Of a stretch of 64,000 nt of DNA, positions 11,719 through 24,600 are shown piece after piece. How positions within the stretch are numbered: position 1 is the first letter of the stretch; each line of letters begins with the position of its first letter. This DNA comes from Harmothoe impar (Eukaryota > Annelida > Polychaeta > Phyllodocida > Polynoidae). The stretch is taken from positions 45,923,523 to 45,987,522 of the forward strand of contig OX381717.1 of NCBI GenBank assembly GCA_947462335.1, in the 5' to 3' direction. The position numbers were made by a program, and so were the translations under genes. A model generated the notes under the pieces. That model was not told the origin of the DNA, did not search any database, and saw nothing but the letters and a program-made list of their open reading frames with translations.

Positions 11719-12600
11719 ATGGGGGAGCTTGGGAGGAAACCTGTAAACGTGGTACCAGTTATAGGACAGACAAGAAAGGGGGAGAGTCAGGGTGGGATTA
11801 TAGTGAGTGAGTGTCAGGGTAGGGGTAATATAAGGAATGAGCCAATGTCTCATCTGAGTCATGATAAGATTATAGGCAGTATCCCCAAAGGTTGTGATAG
11901 AAATCAAAGCAGTGGAATTGCCCGCACAAAAACATATACATCTTGTGATGGCAAAGTGGCCAATACACGGCAAACTTCAAACAAAGCCCAGAATGAGGCC
12001 AAAGATGGACAAGCGACAGAGAAAATTGATGACTTTGTCGATGGGAATCGAGAAGTGAGATGTGAAGCGGAAGGTGGGAAAATTCAGAACATAGATGATG
12101 CAAAGCAGCATGCGTGCCAATGTGATGATACAAAGGGTATGATGGGAGGTTTGAAGTCTCAGGATTTTAATACCACAAATAGCTTTCAAAGTCAGAGTAT
12201 GACAGAAAGTATGGAAGGGTGTCACAGTCAAGCTTCTAGCTTGTTAACTGGGGTAGAAAGCAAGGAGTATGGAAGGAAAAAGTATCAAAATATAGACAGC
12301 AAAGACATCAGGGCTGATGAAAGTGGGTATGGAAGTCTAGATGTAGAAAATGGAGCACTGTGCTATAAATATGGACAGGATGAAACACTAAAAGGAAAAG
12401 GCCAAAGTAGGGAGACTGTGGATACAATCTGGGTGGGTGGGTGTGAGGGTTGTGAGCTGCTCACAGTTGAGGGGGATGGTCAGAAAGCAATACCTCCTGC
12501 AAGAAACCCTCTACAACATGAAGATATTCATAATCAAGTTCCACCACCTAAAGAAGATGACAAGTTAGCCGCAGCAGAGGAAAGCAGGAAGGCAGATAGG
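11719..12600 (+). CDS. NLR exon 1: long polar N-terminal region
   Basis: This is an open stretch of 294 codons ending at donor gtaaga in phase 0, which fits the CARD exon at 13289. The product is rich in Ser, Gly, Gln, Asp, Glu and Lys with no hydrophobic core or predicted membrane segment, so it is probably intrinsically disordered. Motifs such as DESGYGSLD could be phosphorylation or docking sites, but this is a guess. I recognise no named domain. Its length without a stop in AT-rich DNA supports coding, but only the matching phase and splice signals link it to the NLR. Confidence 0.6.
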
Positions 12601-15600
12601 GTAAGACAATTGATATGATTCTCTACATGCAAGGTTTTGTGGAATATATTCCCTAAAATGGTAAAACAGTTTCAAGCTTTTAGTGTGAAATACCTTGAAA
12701 CATCTAGTCTATTCTAATGCACTGGTCAGAAATTGTCAAATTGCCTCTAAAATTGTTTTACTGCTTCTGTTAAGATAGACCCAAGCATATATATGATTAT
12801 GATATAGAAGACGTAGGAAAGTTGTTTTCCTTCATTAAATGGCTTTAAACAAAAAATAAGTAAACACTAATGCCAACTACATTGATACCGCTCTGATTTA
12901 TTTTTTGAAAAAACAAGATTTCTAATGCTTTAGCACTGAAGAGCCGTAGGCCTTTTCAATGCCCCCATCGAATACAATATGGCAATTTGCTTAGAAAAAG
13001 TAGTTTTCCTTCACTAAATGTCTTCAAATAAAAAGATAAACGCAAATGCCAACTACATTGATACCTCTCTGTCGTATTTTACGAGTGAGGGCTGGGACAG
13101 TATCCCACAAAGCCGCAGGCTGAGCACCCACGAGTGCTTTGGCATTTGTCTATGTATTTCACAAGTGCTGTTAGGGGTGCATCTCCCACTTGTCAAATAT
13201 ATCAGAGACGGGATCAATCAACGTTGGCATTTGTCTATAATTATGCTATTAGACCCCAAATGTATACCATATTTCCCATGTTCTGCAGCTGATAATGAAT
13301 GGTCCATGCAAGACCAGCATTAAAGCTAACCGTGTGACACTGGTGGAGAACCTGAACACAGATCTCTTTGAACACCTCTTGGACACACATCTTGCCGGTT
13401 ATACAGAACGGGGACAGAACCGACGAGATAAAGTTCGCGAGCTGCTCAATATTCTTTGGCGGTATCCCGAGTGGCTCAACCGAGAGTTTCTGCAGCTCAT
13501 CTCTGGTGTCTACCCAGAGGTGTTCAGCAAGGTCACAGGGCGGGATCCCTCGACGGAGGAATCAGGTGTGCAATTAAGTTTCTACAATGATAATTAGAAA
13601 CCCTTTAAGGGTTGCATAAAGATAATGATTTGATTACAGTCAACTCCCCTTGATGTTGCTGTCACCCTTGGGACTATGAAAAAGTGGTCACTTTGGTGCT
13701 GTGGCTGCATTTGAGGAGTGGCTATGAAGAGGGAGTTGACTTACCAAATTTCAATTTGTGTCCAGGGGTTTAAGTGGGACAATATGGTATATATGTTTAT
13801 TTCTTGTATTTATTTTTTATCCTTACTCTGGACATGAACATGCTACTATAACAATCTCGTCTACCTGTTGATAAAAAAATGGTGTTGGTCTGTTATGTCA
13901 AAAGATCGCTGTGTGGAAAATCTATCCAAACAACTCCGCGAAACCATCATCTCCAAGGGCCATCAAATCGATGTCACCACCGACAAGCAGATCCTCTTCG
14001 AGAATCAATTTGTCCAGTTGCTCATGATCGAAGGCAAGGAGAAAACTACACCCCCTACCACTGAGCAACTTCCTTCTGACTACCAACAGACCCTACAGGC
14101 AAGTAACACCACCCATGAGCAGCTCATACCCCCAAACGACTCAAATAGTGGATTAACCGTCTTAATCCGCGGCCGAGCGGGTATCGGGAAGACAACCTTC
14201 TCACAATGGCTCCTCCTGCAGTGGGCCTTGAGGAGGTGGGCTGGGGGCTACACCTGTGGGTTCATGCTTAACCTGAGGTTCCTCCTGCAGACTGGTTACA
14301 GAATGACCCTCTGTGAGCTGCTCATCCTCTGTAGCTTATACAGCCCTGGAGGGACTCACCCCCAGCTAGGACCCTGGATGAGCAACTGCCAGCACGGAGC
14401 CATCTTCTTCCTAGGTGAGTTGAGTCTATTGAATTGTGTTGATAATTCTCTTGTTCATCCAGGATATCTAGGCGGTTACTAAACAGCCTATTTTGAATCA
14501 GACACATGTATGGTATACTATAGCTTATGGTATGAATATCCTTTAAAGGCTAACATGTCGCTATCCTTACAGCGACAGTCTGGGTTGAACTGGGATAAGT
14601 ACTCAACACTATATTATATAGAGCTCGTGGGGGTGTAAGTCAATTAGTGTAATCATATAATTAGTGACTAATCCACCCGACACAACCGCCTGCAATTAAC
14701 CCTATACGAGCAGCTTAATTGTTTAATACAATATGTCCTTTATCATTATGAGGTGTGAATGCAGCCCTGGCAAGCCTACTTACCAGGCCTGCATTCATGC
14801 ATCACGCTGACCCTTTGAGAATGTATCAACCACAGAGGGTCAGCATGACAAAGTGCAGAGAACATTATAAAACATATATGTCTTGAAAGGGTAAAAAATG
14901 GAATGTTGTGTTCTGTAGTAGATATTGACCCTCCCTGGTGGCAGCTATGTGCCAGGAGGCAGAAGTAGAATGAAGTCACAAAGTATTCCCGTCTCCGTGG
15001 ATATATCATATATAAACGTGTATGGCTGTGGGTAAAAGAATACATTCCTGGATATAACATCTCATTCACACAAAGTGATGTTTATACGGTGCTATGTATA
15101 CATTGATTTGTTCTGATTCAACATTGTGAATGAATATTAGAAAATTACGATTTTAAATAGATCATTCTACTTTTTCGGGAGCTGCCTATTCTAAAGCATT
15201 GAGTCATTTTTCAGGAAGAAATAATATCAGACTTATCAAACTTGCAATGCTACCCTTTTATTGTTTTTATTTTTATTGCTTCTATCCATGCAGGAAAGGG
15301 ATGTCACAAATAAAATTGTATTATTGATAACGATGACCATGATACTTAATTACCAATGTTCCATATAGACGGTATAGACGAGCTGCCAGAACTGAGAGAT
15401 CTCCTGAAGAAGACCAGGAAGATCCACAGTATAACAGAGACAGCCACCAGCCTAGAGTGGTGTATCAACATCTTGAGGAGGGACGTCCTCCCACACTCCA
15501 CCAAACTCATATTCTCAAGGTATGTCTTTGGGAATGGTAGCTGATATTCTTTGGCTCCCTATACGACTAATCTCTCAGTCTATAGTGCCTAACCAAGTTA

Positions 15601-18600
15601 GTCATTTTTGGCTCGGTATACGACCAACTTAGGTTAGTTAATATTGTCAGGCTGGTCAGTACCGACCAACTCACCCTAGTCTTTCCATTTTAGGTTAAGT
15701 CCTTTTAAGAAAGGCATTAGTCATTTTTGCCTCATTCATTCTTGAATAGCACTTGGCCATGACTGACGAATGTCCCTATGACCAACCTGGAATAGCCACT
15801 ACAGACTAAGGACATTTAGATCATCTGTGTAGTTTTAAACACTGCTATTAAAACAGGCTTTATGCCTTTACAGGTGGCTTTCCTTTGTTTGTCCTACTCG
15901 AAAAGGGCACGAAATGAGTGCATTGCTATAACCACCAAAAATGGTTTTGGTGCAATATGTCTAGATGGGAATTGGACTGCCAAAGGCCTACTCCCAACCA
16001 TGATTCATCTTTTGATAATTAGTATCATCTGAGAATACCCTTCTTAGAAAATCGAGCTGTGGAATAGAACAAGTACTAATACAGTCTAAAGCAATATTTT
16101 CTGTTACAAAACGAACACCCTCCAGTCTACAATAGAGGCTTGAAAAAGCTCACTTGCATCTATACATTTCGATGGTACCCTGCGCTTATTCAAGATTTGC
16201 ACATATCTGAGACATACACCTGCGCTTATTATAATTTATTTATCATGTACCATTAAATTTATATCATTGATAAAATTGATTCCAATTAACCCACACACCA
16301 AAAATAATTACAAAGTACCCCTCTGTATTCCGCAGACCGTTCAAAGGCCTCACCTTCCTGCAGTGTGACCTTGTATTTGAGCTGCTTGGTCTGACGCGAC
16401 AGAAAGTCATCGAGTTCATCCACAAACATGTGCCGGCCGACAAGTGTGACCACGTGGAGCGAGTGTTGACCCGTAACTCTACCTTACTGTCGGCCTGTGC
16501 TATAACGTTCTACGCCTCCGCCCTATGTAAGGTACTACAGGAGGAGAGCGCGGAGGAGGAGCTGGACGTACAGACTTACACCCAACTCACTGCCTTTATT
16601 ATGCTGGTAGGGAGCACCATTTTTGTGTAGATTTCTTTTTGTTGTTGTTGTTTTTAAAAGATGAACCTCATTGCTTTATTGCCGTGCTTTTCAGATCTAA
16701 CTTTTGTTGCTCACCTCCTTCCTCTATAGGCCTGTGTCCACTAGCATATATGAGGCCGTTTGTCGTCCGTTAAAACGTGAATTTGAATACAAATACGAAA
16801 TATATGTTTTGTGTCCCTGTGGACACAGCTAGACGACAAAATTCTCAAATACAAAAGTGGGAGAGCAATATGCAGGGGTAAAAAATGGACGTCAAAAGTG
16901 GGCATTTGAATATCTAACATGTTTGATTTTTAGTGCAGAAATTGGAATATATGCTCTTTATTCTATTGTAAAACCTTGTGCATGTTTGCCCTGGGCAGTC
17001 TGGGCAGCAATTTATAACGCCTAGTGGACACAGCATACCTGCAGTTAAAGTAGAATATATCTACAAAATATATTCCCAGATATGTACATATTTCTGGACG
17101 TCAAAACGACCATATATTCCACTTTCTTTGTCGTATAGTGGACACAGGCCTTATATAGTTGATTTTGAGTTTGTTATCATTTACAATTATTTGGCAAAAT
17201 TTCTCCAGAATTGAAGTCTTTCGACAAAAGCTATGGTGAAATGATGACTGTCATGATATTGTCAGTGGTCAATATTTTCATCATTATTTGAACGTTGGTA
17301 AGTTGGTATGGTACACATTCTGTCTATGATCTTTCACAACATACAAGACTGACATAAGATTGTCATAATGCATGGTTTCATTACTGGTAATGCTCAGACT
17401 GCGTAGTTTCACCATGGTCATAATACATACTGCATGGTTTTATCCCTGATAAAACACAAATCTTCATCAGTGTAAAAGTATACGTTGCATGGTTGTTGTT
17501 TTTTTAAAGAGCTTTGCATATGATTATTATGTTTTATTGTAACTCTAACACATGTATTCATAGCATTTCCAGTATGGTTTCAATATTAAGTTAACATACA
17601 CAAAAACTGCATGATTCTAATCATTACCAACAATTTTATTTCTATTACAAAAAGAAACACAATTCATCCATATAAAAACACGAAAACCCCATTGAACACA
17701 TCATTTCAATAGTGTTACACAGGGATTATGTGCAGTACCATACTTTAATATAATGATATTACTGACCTTGTACAATAATTAACATCCCTTATTTCACTAT
17801 CATTAAAGAGGTCGGCTAACAGAGGATTTTCCCCTAGCGATGAGCCAATGAGTATGGCACAGGTTCTGAGGGAGTTCCTGCCACCCTTTGCTGGGATGGC
17901 GCTACGGGGGTTACAGACAGGGGAGCAGGTGGCCCGGCTGGTGTTTGACCAAAGGGACATCACACAGGCTGACATCTCAAAACACCAACGTAAGTTGTAA
18001 CAAAGTTACCCAGTCAACAAAAAACGTTATATAACATTTTATAACCTTATATAACGTTTCCCTATGTAAAGGCTCCTTAGTATGGCATAACGTCATATGC
18101 AGTTTTAAAACGTTTTTCTTTTGACGTAAAATAACGTGTTTTTGTTAGTTGGGTAATAGCTGAGGTATTTCCAAGTGTACTGATGGTGATTGAATCTCTA
18201 AGGATGAGCAATGGGTTTCCCTGGTCGAGGCTGTGGTTGTTCGCTCGTAGCCACATATAAACCGTTGTATAAAGGGAAAAACTCCCCATGACATGTGATT
18301 TATTCTGCCAATGAATCTCAAAAGTCAAACTCAAAAGCAAAAAGTCAAAATTAAAAAAAAAGGCAAACTCAAAATTCACATTTCCACCCACAGAGGAGGA
18401 CATGCAGAAGGCTGGTTTGTTGCATGTGACTGAGTTTAGTGACAAGAGTGGGAAGAGGTTCTACAATGAGTTCCAGCATCTCTCCATACAGGTGAGGCCA
18501 ACCTTTTTGTAAAACTTGTTTCAATGTGTTAAACAGGGAGCATAAAATAGGGTCGGTAGGTAGTTTTTATTTTTCAAGGATTATAAGAGAAAATGTCTCC

Positions 18601-21600
18601 CTTTCTCATAACTAAAAAAGAAAATCAGTAAGAATAATTTAGTTGTGAAATTCAGAAAGGTTTTACATTATATTAATAAGGTCGGCCAGAATGCCTGCGG
18701 TTGAATTCATGTTGATTCTCTTCTAAAATTACTGTAACCTTTCCTAGTGTTGTTTTATGTTTACACTTGCAAGACACTTGGGAATTCGCAAGACTAGAGA
18801 TGTCACAACAAAATTGAAGCAGAAATCTGATTGAATACAATATGAGATTTCATAAAAACTATTTTGATTGAATTAATTTCTTCTCTTGTAAATTAGAAAA
18901 AAGAAATCCATTTCAAATTATATTATAGGAAATTCTAGCCATGGCTGGCCTCCTGCAGAGGGACCCTAAGACCATCAGGAGGAAGGCAGCCAAGTTGTTC
19001 AGGAGTGGCAGGTTCAGTCTGGCTCAGTTCTTCTTGTTAGGACTGGCCATGGACGACACGAATGAGTGGACGGCTGCCCTCCGCATCGCTGCAGGCCACA
19101 GGGTGAGATCTGACAACATAAAGTATATGGTAGCATTAAAGATGGTGTATCAGCTAATAGCCTTCCCAAACATTTTCATCAAAATGGATATAGTTTTAAT
19201 GTCGAGGGTTTGTTATTATTTTAGCTGATGTGCAGTGCTCAATGTTAAATATATGTGTCTATAAAGGCATGATTTGAGAGAGAAAACAATGTTGCTTATT
19301 CACCTCACTAACTCAGTGTCCCCCCGATGTGAGCATAACAGGAACTAAGCTAATAGGGAAAGCACTGAGCCATGCAGTATAAACACATAGGGAGTTTTAG
19401 TGTCGACCTACAGTAAAAAATATTGCACTGCATGTGCTCATCTTATAGACTAAGACACTGCCAATCATTTTGAAAGTTAGGGAAGATGTATGGGATAGGA
19501 TATACAATAGGAATATGATAAGACTAAAAAATCTCCAAATATTTAGCTGACACACCATCTTTAATGGGCAAAGTTAGAAGGAGGAGGCTCTAAATTTTCA
19601 CGTATAGATATTTATAAGTGAAATAAACCTATAACCAATCTAAAATCGCCATAAGTGAAAGAAACCTATAACCAGTCTAAAATCGCCAGAATTAGCTGAA
19701 ATAGCATGTCCACGCTACTCGTATTAAGTGTCGAGTTTCAATTTGTGGCAAGAATTTAATAAAGAATATTAAATCTTGATTGATTTCTCACAACAGGGAC
19801 GGCGAAGTAAGGATCTCGTGCAAACAAAATCCTTCAGAAAACGCATGGGTGCATTCTTTAGGGTAAGACCTGTATTTTCTTTAAACACCACTTAGCATAA
19901 TCAATTGCATTGTACAATGAGAGATTATTAACATTAATCATTCTAAGATAGTTAGCTGACATGGCCTAACAAAGGGTATGTTTTAAAGTTCACCTCTGGG
20001 GAGAACCTCTGCTAGTAGACCATTACCTCGAATGTAATTATAACATGCTTACCTCTCAGCTATTTCTTAACTAATTCTGTAATAACCAAATCGAATTTGA
20101 AAATTACTTATACAATGTAGTCTTACAATTTGACAACAGAGCGAAACGAAATATAACATAGTAGGCATCAGAGGATTCACTATTACAAAAAAATCCGCGT
20201 CTAACTGATTAATTTAAAATACATGTATATATGTATTTCCTATTAGCGGAAAGCTCGTGGTGCAGAAGAAGAGGTGAAAAAGTCATTGAAAGACATGATA
20301 AAGGTACGAATTAGCTTTAAACACGTGGCATAACTATAACATCAAATCACACAATTTACTCAAATTTTCTTTTTTTCTTTTTTTGTTTGTTTGAAAAGTA
20401 CCACAAAATTGACTGGCGAATGCCAGTGCTAACTCAATCACCACTGCTTCAACTCTTGGAGCCTGAACTCGACCCTAATGTAGCCCAAAAATGACCAATT
20501 TTTTTTTTTTAATTTGGATGAAGAATTTTAGGGATGGCTCTCTTTTGCTAGGTAGGGTCGGGTAACCTGAAACCTTTTTTAGCGAGGAGGTCTCAGCCAT
20601 ACCTTTCCACCATTTACACCTAGCTTCTAGTCTACCTGCTGGGTCGACGTAGCTTATAGTTATGCACTTTCAAAATTTTCAGATGGCCATAAAAAGCTAC
20701 CTAAAGCACAGGAATTTCCCTTTTTTCTCTTATACAATGTAGAATCATGACCTAAAAGCACACCCAATTCAATTTTTGGATCCTAATGATATTTAATTAG
20801 TTATTGCATTTTTCACATTTTGACCCCAAAAAATGTCCGAACCCTCCTTTCAGCAAAAGTGAATATCATTTTATTTTCTTAATATCCACGAAAATATGTT
20901 ATGCTTTCCTTTCTTTTATGTGGCATGGTCAACTAAAGATATTATAGTATTATGTATACCACGATTCATGGTACACTGGAATACCAAACATATAATCCCA
21001 TGTCTGTATAGTTTACACATCTCCCATCCCTTCGTTTCAAAATTCAGTCGACATTTTTATTTGTGAGTCCGCCTTTCTCGTGAACACCCACGGGCGCTAC
21101 TGGAGTATGGCCCGGCCAAGGTTCACTCGTACAGGCGGTCTCTACCGTGGTTGGAAGCCACATAATCACAAGTCAGATTTTAGGCAAACAAGGGGAGGGG
21201 AGGGGTTAGGATACCTTGTGACAATATAGTATGACATTTTTACATTGTGTGGGCTATATAAGAAGGAAATTTGTCATGTTTCAGCTGAAATATGATCAAC
21301 TCTGTCTCCCTTCACGAGGAGGATAAAATGAGAAGGCCCGGCACCATTGCTTTGAGCAGATGATAAAGAGGGAGAAAGAATGGCTCAGAAATCCTAACCT
21401 ACCGTCCATCCATGAAAAATATCCGTGTACATGTAACAAAGAAACACTGTTTTATACAATTTTCCATCAGTTATCTCTCAACATGCTTTTAAACAGCATG
21501 ATGACAGCAGATTAGATTTGCACCCATTCTACCACAGCCATTGGTATCCAACATGGCCGCATCTATCCCATAATGAGTGGTTCCAGTATCTCCCACCAGG

Positions 21601-24600
21601 TGGCAGCATGTACGCGCGGCGCACTGCTGCTGACGCCTGTAGGCCTGGGCTTGAATTAGTGCCCAGAAATCTTTCAGCAACCCCCCCCCCTGCCCCCACC
21701 CTGCACATCTAGAGTAGCAGGGGCGGATGCAGGGGGGGGGGGGTCCTTGGGGTCCAGACCCCCCTTTTGGATTTTTTTAAAGATTTTTTTTAAATGATAA
21801 AGGGAGTGCTCATTTTTTATCAACGGGGGGGGGGTGGATTTGGGGGGGGCGGGTAAAAAATTTGGACCCCTTGACTGGGGGGGGGGTAAAAAATATAGAA
21901 AAAAAAAACCTGCGCGTTACTATGCTACAAAGGGGCGCAAACGCCCACAATTTTCGGCCTGCCGGGGGGGGTAAAAAATTTTGTCTGTCATGGCAAATTT
22001 TTCAGCATTAGTACACAAAACCACTTTGCTACCTTGTATCTAGTTTAAATGTTAGCCTAAGAAATCTTTCTCTGTTCAGAAATACAAAAAGGACAAAAGC
22101 AAGACACTTCACACCATCTTGGCGACCCATGAGACACAGAGTAAGGACATGGCACGTCTAATGGCCGCCACCCTCGTCAAGAAGGATGAGCTGCACATGA
22201 CTGCCATGCCCATGACAGCCATAGACACGCATGGCCTCATCTTTGTCATGACACACATGACCAATCTGCACTCTCTCGCGTAGGTATTTTGTTGTACATG
22301 CATTTTTTGAAATACAAGATTTACTATGCTTAACTATAGGAAGGGCCGTATTCAATGCCCCCCCCCCCCCATTGAATACAATATGGCTGTATTCAATGGG
22401 CTAAGAAAAATCAGTTTTTTCTTCATTAAATGGCTTCAATTAAATTTTAAAAATGCAAATGCCAACGTTGGCAATTGTCTATGTATTCATAACCATTGTA
22501 GCTTATGCAAGGGACGTGGTGTAAAAAAGAAAAAGCCAGTGAATTCAACCACTGACCTACTGTTTTCCATATTTGGGGTTTACTTCATGGTAGTGAGAAA
22601 TTCACATGGCATGCAGTAGGACGGTGGTTCAATTCACAGTACTTTTAGTATGACCTATACTGATCAGGTTTAGGGTGGATGCCATCTGCAGAAATCGTTT
22701 TTCTTTGAAATAGGGCCTGATAAAGGCAGCCATTACCGAAAAATGTAATCATGAATTTGGCCATATCATGGTGGGTAATGATGTTATTGAGTCATTTAAG
22801 GTGTCCACATTCACATTCTCATTGACTAGGAGAACAATTGGAGCATCAACTTTCCTTTACCATGCATATCTTGCCCCTATTGGGGTAGCCATGACCAAAC
22901 TTCACGATTTTGGTTATACAAGGCATGCAGTAGGTGGTTTAGTACGCAAAAATGGGAACAGATTTTTAGAAAAGAATACTGTTGCTATCCATAAGTATAA
23001 ATGGGCCAGAAAGATGTACCTGGGTATATCGAAATAACATGTTATCTTGTTAGGGGGGACTGTACATGTATACAAAATGTAACTTCTCATTGTATGACCT
23101 ATAATGGGGTGAATGAATGCTGCTTTCTTTGCTGCAAATTTTAGTTATCAAAAGGTGAAAACAGTAGAACATTATTTTTATTCCAGGCTGACACAAACCA
23201 ATCTTGATGAATTCTCGGCGCGTCTACTAGCTGACTTCCTGAAGGAGAACAGCACAATTAAAGATCTCAAGTAAGCAAGGTCCTGAATGTACTACTAATG
23301 TAATGTCACAACTGGAGTATAAAGTCTAGTAAGTTATATTCGGCCAATACGTTAGTCCACTTGACCAAAACCAAAACTCGTGATTCTTCGACTTTTTATG
23401 GTATAACTGCTTACCAAAATAGTTATCTATATTTTCATCATTTTCAAAAACAGTTGTCCACATTTATATTCATGGATTCATTTTGATAGACATTCATTTT
23501 TATTTCACCTCATTTCAGCCTGGACTGGAACGACTTTGGTGATGATGGGTTAAAACATGTCTCAAGTATGCTCCACAAGAACACCACTCTTCAAAGTCTC
23601 AGGTTAGTCCGTTTTTGCATGATTGCTATTGCCCATTTCTTATTTTGAAAAAAAAATATTCAGGAATTTCATTTCATGTGATATATATAGGTTATATTAA
23701 ATCATGGACTTTCTTTCTGTTTCTAGTCTCTCAGGCAATGCTGTCACGGATGAAGGTACAGAAGCCCTATCAGCTGCCCTGGAGAAGAACACCACCCTGA
23801 GGCTTGTGAGGTATGTGTCAGGGTCAGGGCTAAAAAAAAAAAAGTTGTGTTGCGGTATCCCGACCGACCCTCCATTTTTGGGGCCGACCCTATTTTTTTG
23901 ACATTTTTGACATTTTTAGAAAATTTTATGACAATTTTGACATTTTTACAGCTAAAACCAACTTTTTTACCAAAAAAAAAGTTTGAAAAAAAAAATCGAC
24001 CTACCGACCCTGTTTAATTTTGGCCATGTTACCGTAACACAACGATTATTTTTTAGGCCTCATGATTGTTACATCTGTCTGTAGGTGTATGTCTGTCTGT
24101 CTGTCTGTCATTCGTTCTGTCTGTCTGTCTGTGTGTTTCTATCTGTCTCTCTCCCCCTGTCTCTGTCTTTGTGTCCGTTTGAGTCCCTCTTTGTCTCTCT
24201 CTCCTCCCCCCCCCCCTCTCTCTAATTATTATATGTAATAGTATATATCTCTTCATCCCCCTTTTCCTTCCTTCTCTGTCCTGTCCAGGTCAATACTGTC
24301 CCTGCTCCCCTTGTTGCCTATCAATATGAAAATATTGACTGCCAATGATGCAGGAGTGAGAATTTATTCTAAATACAATTCATGGACCGCTGGATACGAT
24401 TTTCAGAATGATTCTCCTTCAATCAGCAACAGTTAAATAAGTATCATGCTAAGTATGAACAATGCATGTTTCTTCAGTTTGGAGCAGACCCAGATTACTA
24501 ACAACGGTCTGCTCAGACTGTTGGCATCTCTCATCTCTCACTCTGCCATGCTAAGCGTTAGGTGAGTAGACCTACTAAAACATAAATCTTCATTATAAAA

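Noticed and set aside
11598..11810. 70-codon ORF overlapping the start of NLR exon 1
   Set aside because: It is in a different frame from the long exon, has no splice partner, and is probably 5' UTR.
11632..12231. Three minus-strand ORFs opposite NLR exon 1
   Set aside because: They are shadows of the long + strand reading frame.
18077..18445. 122-codon minus-strand ORF
   Set aside because: It lies opposite an NLR exon and a MITE, and no domain is recognised.
22768..23037. 89-codon + strand ORF in an NLR intron
   Set aside because: It has no recognisable family, no splice support, and lies between two in-phase NLR exons.
24053..24256. Minus-strand ORF ERQRGTQTDTKTE...
   Set aside because: It is a translation of a TCTG/CT microsatellite.
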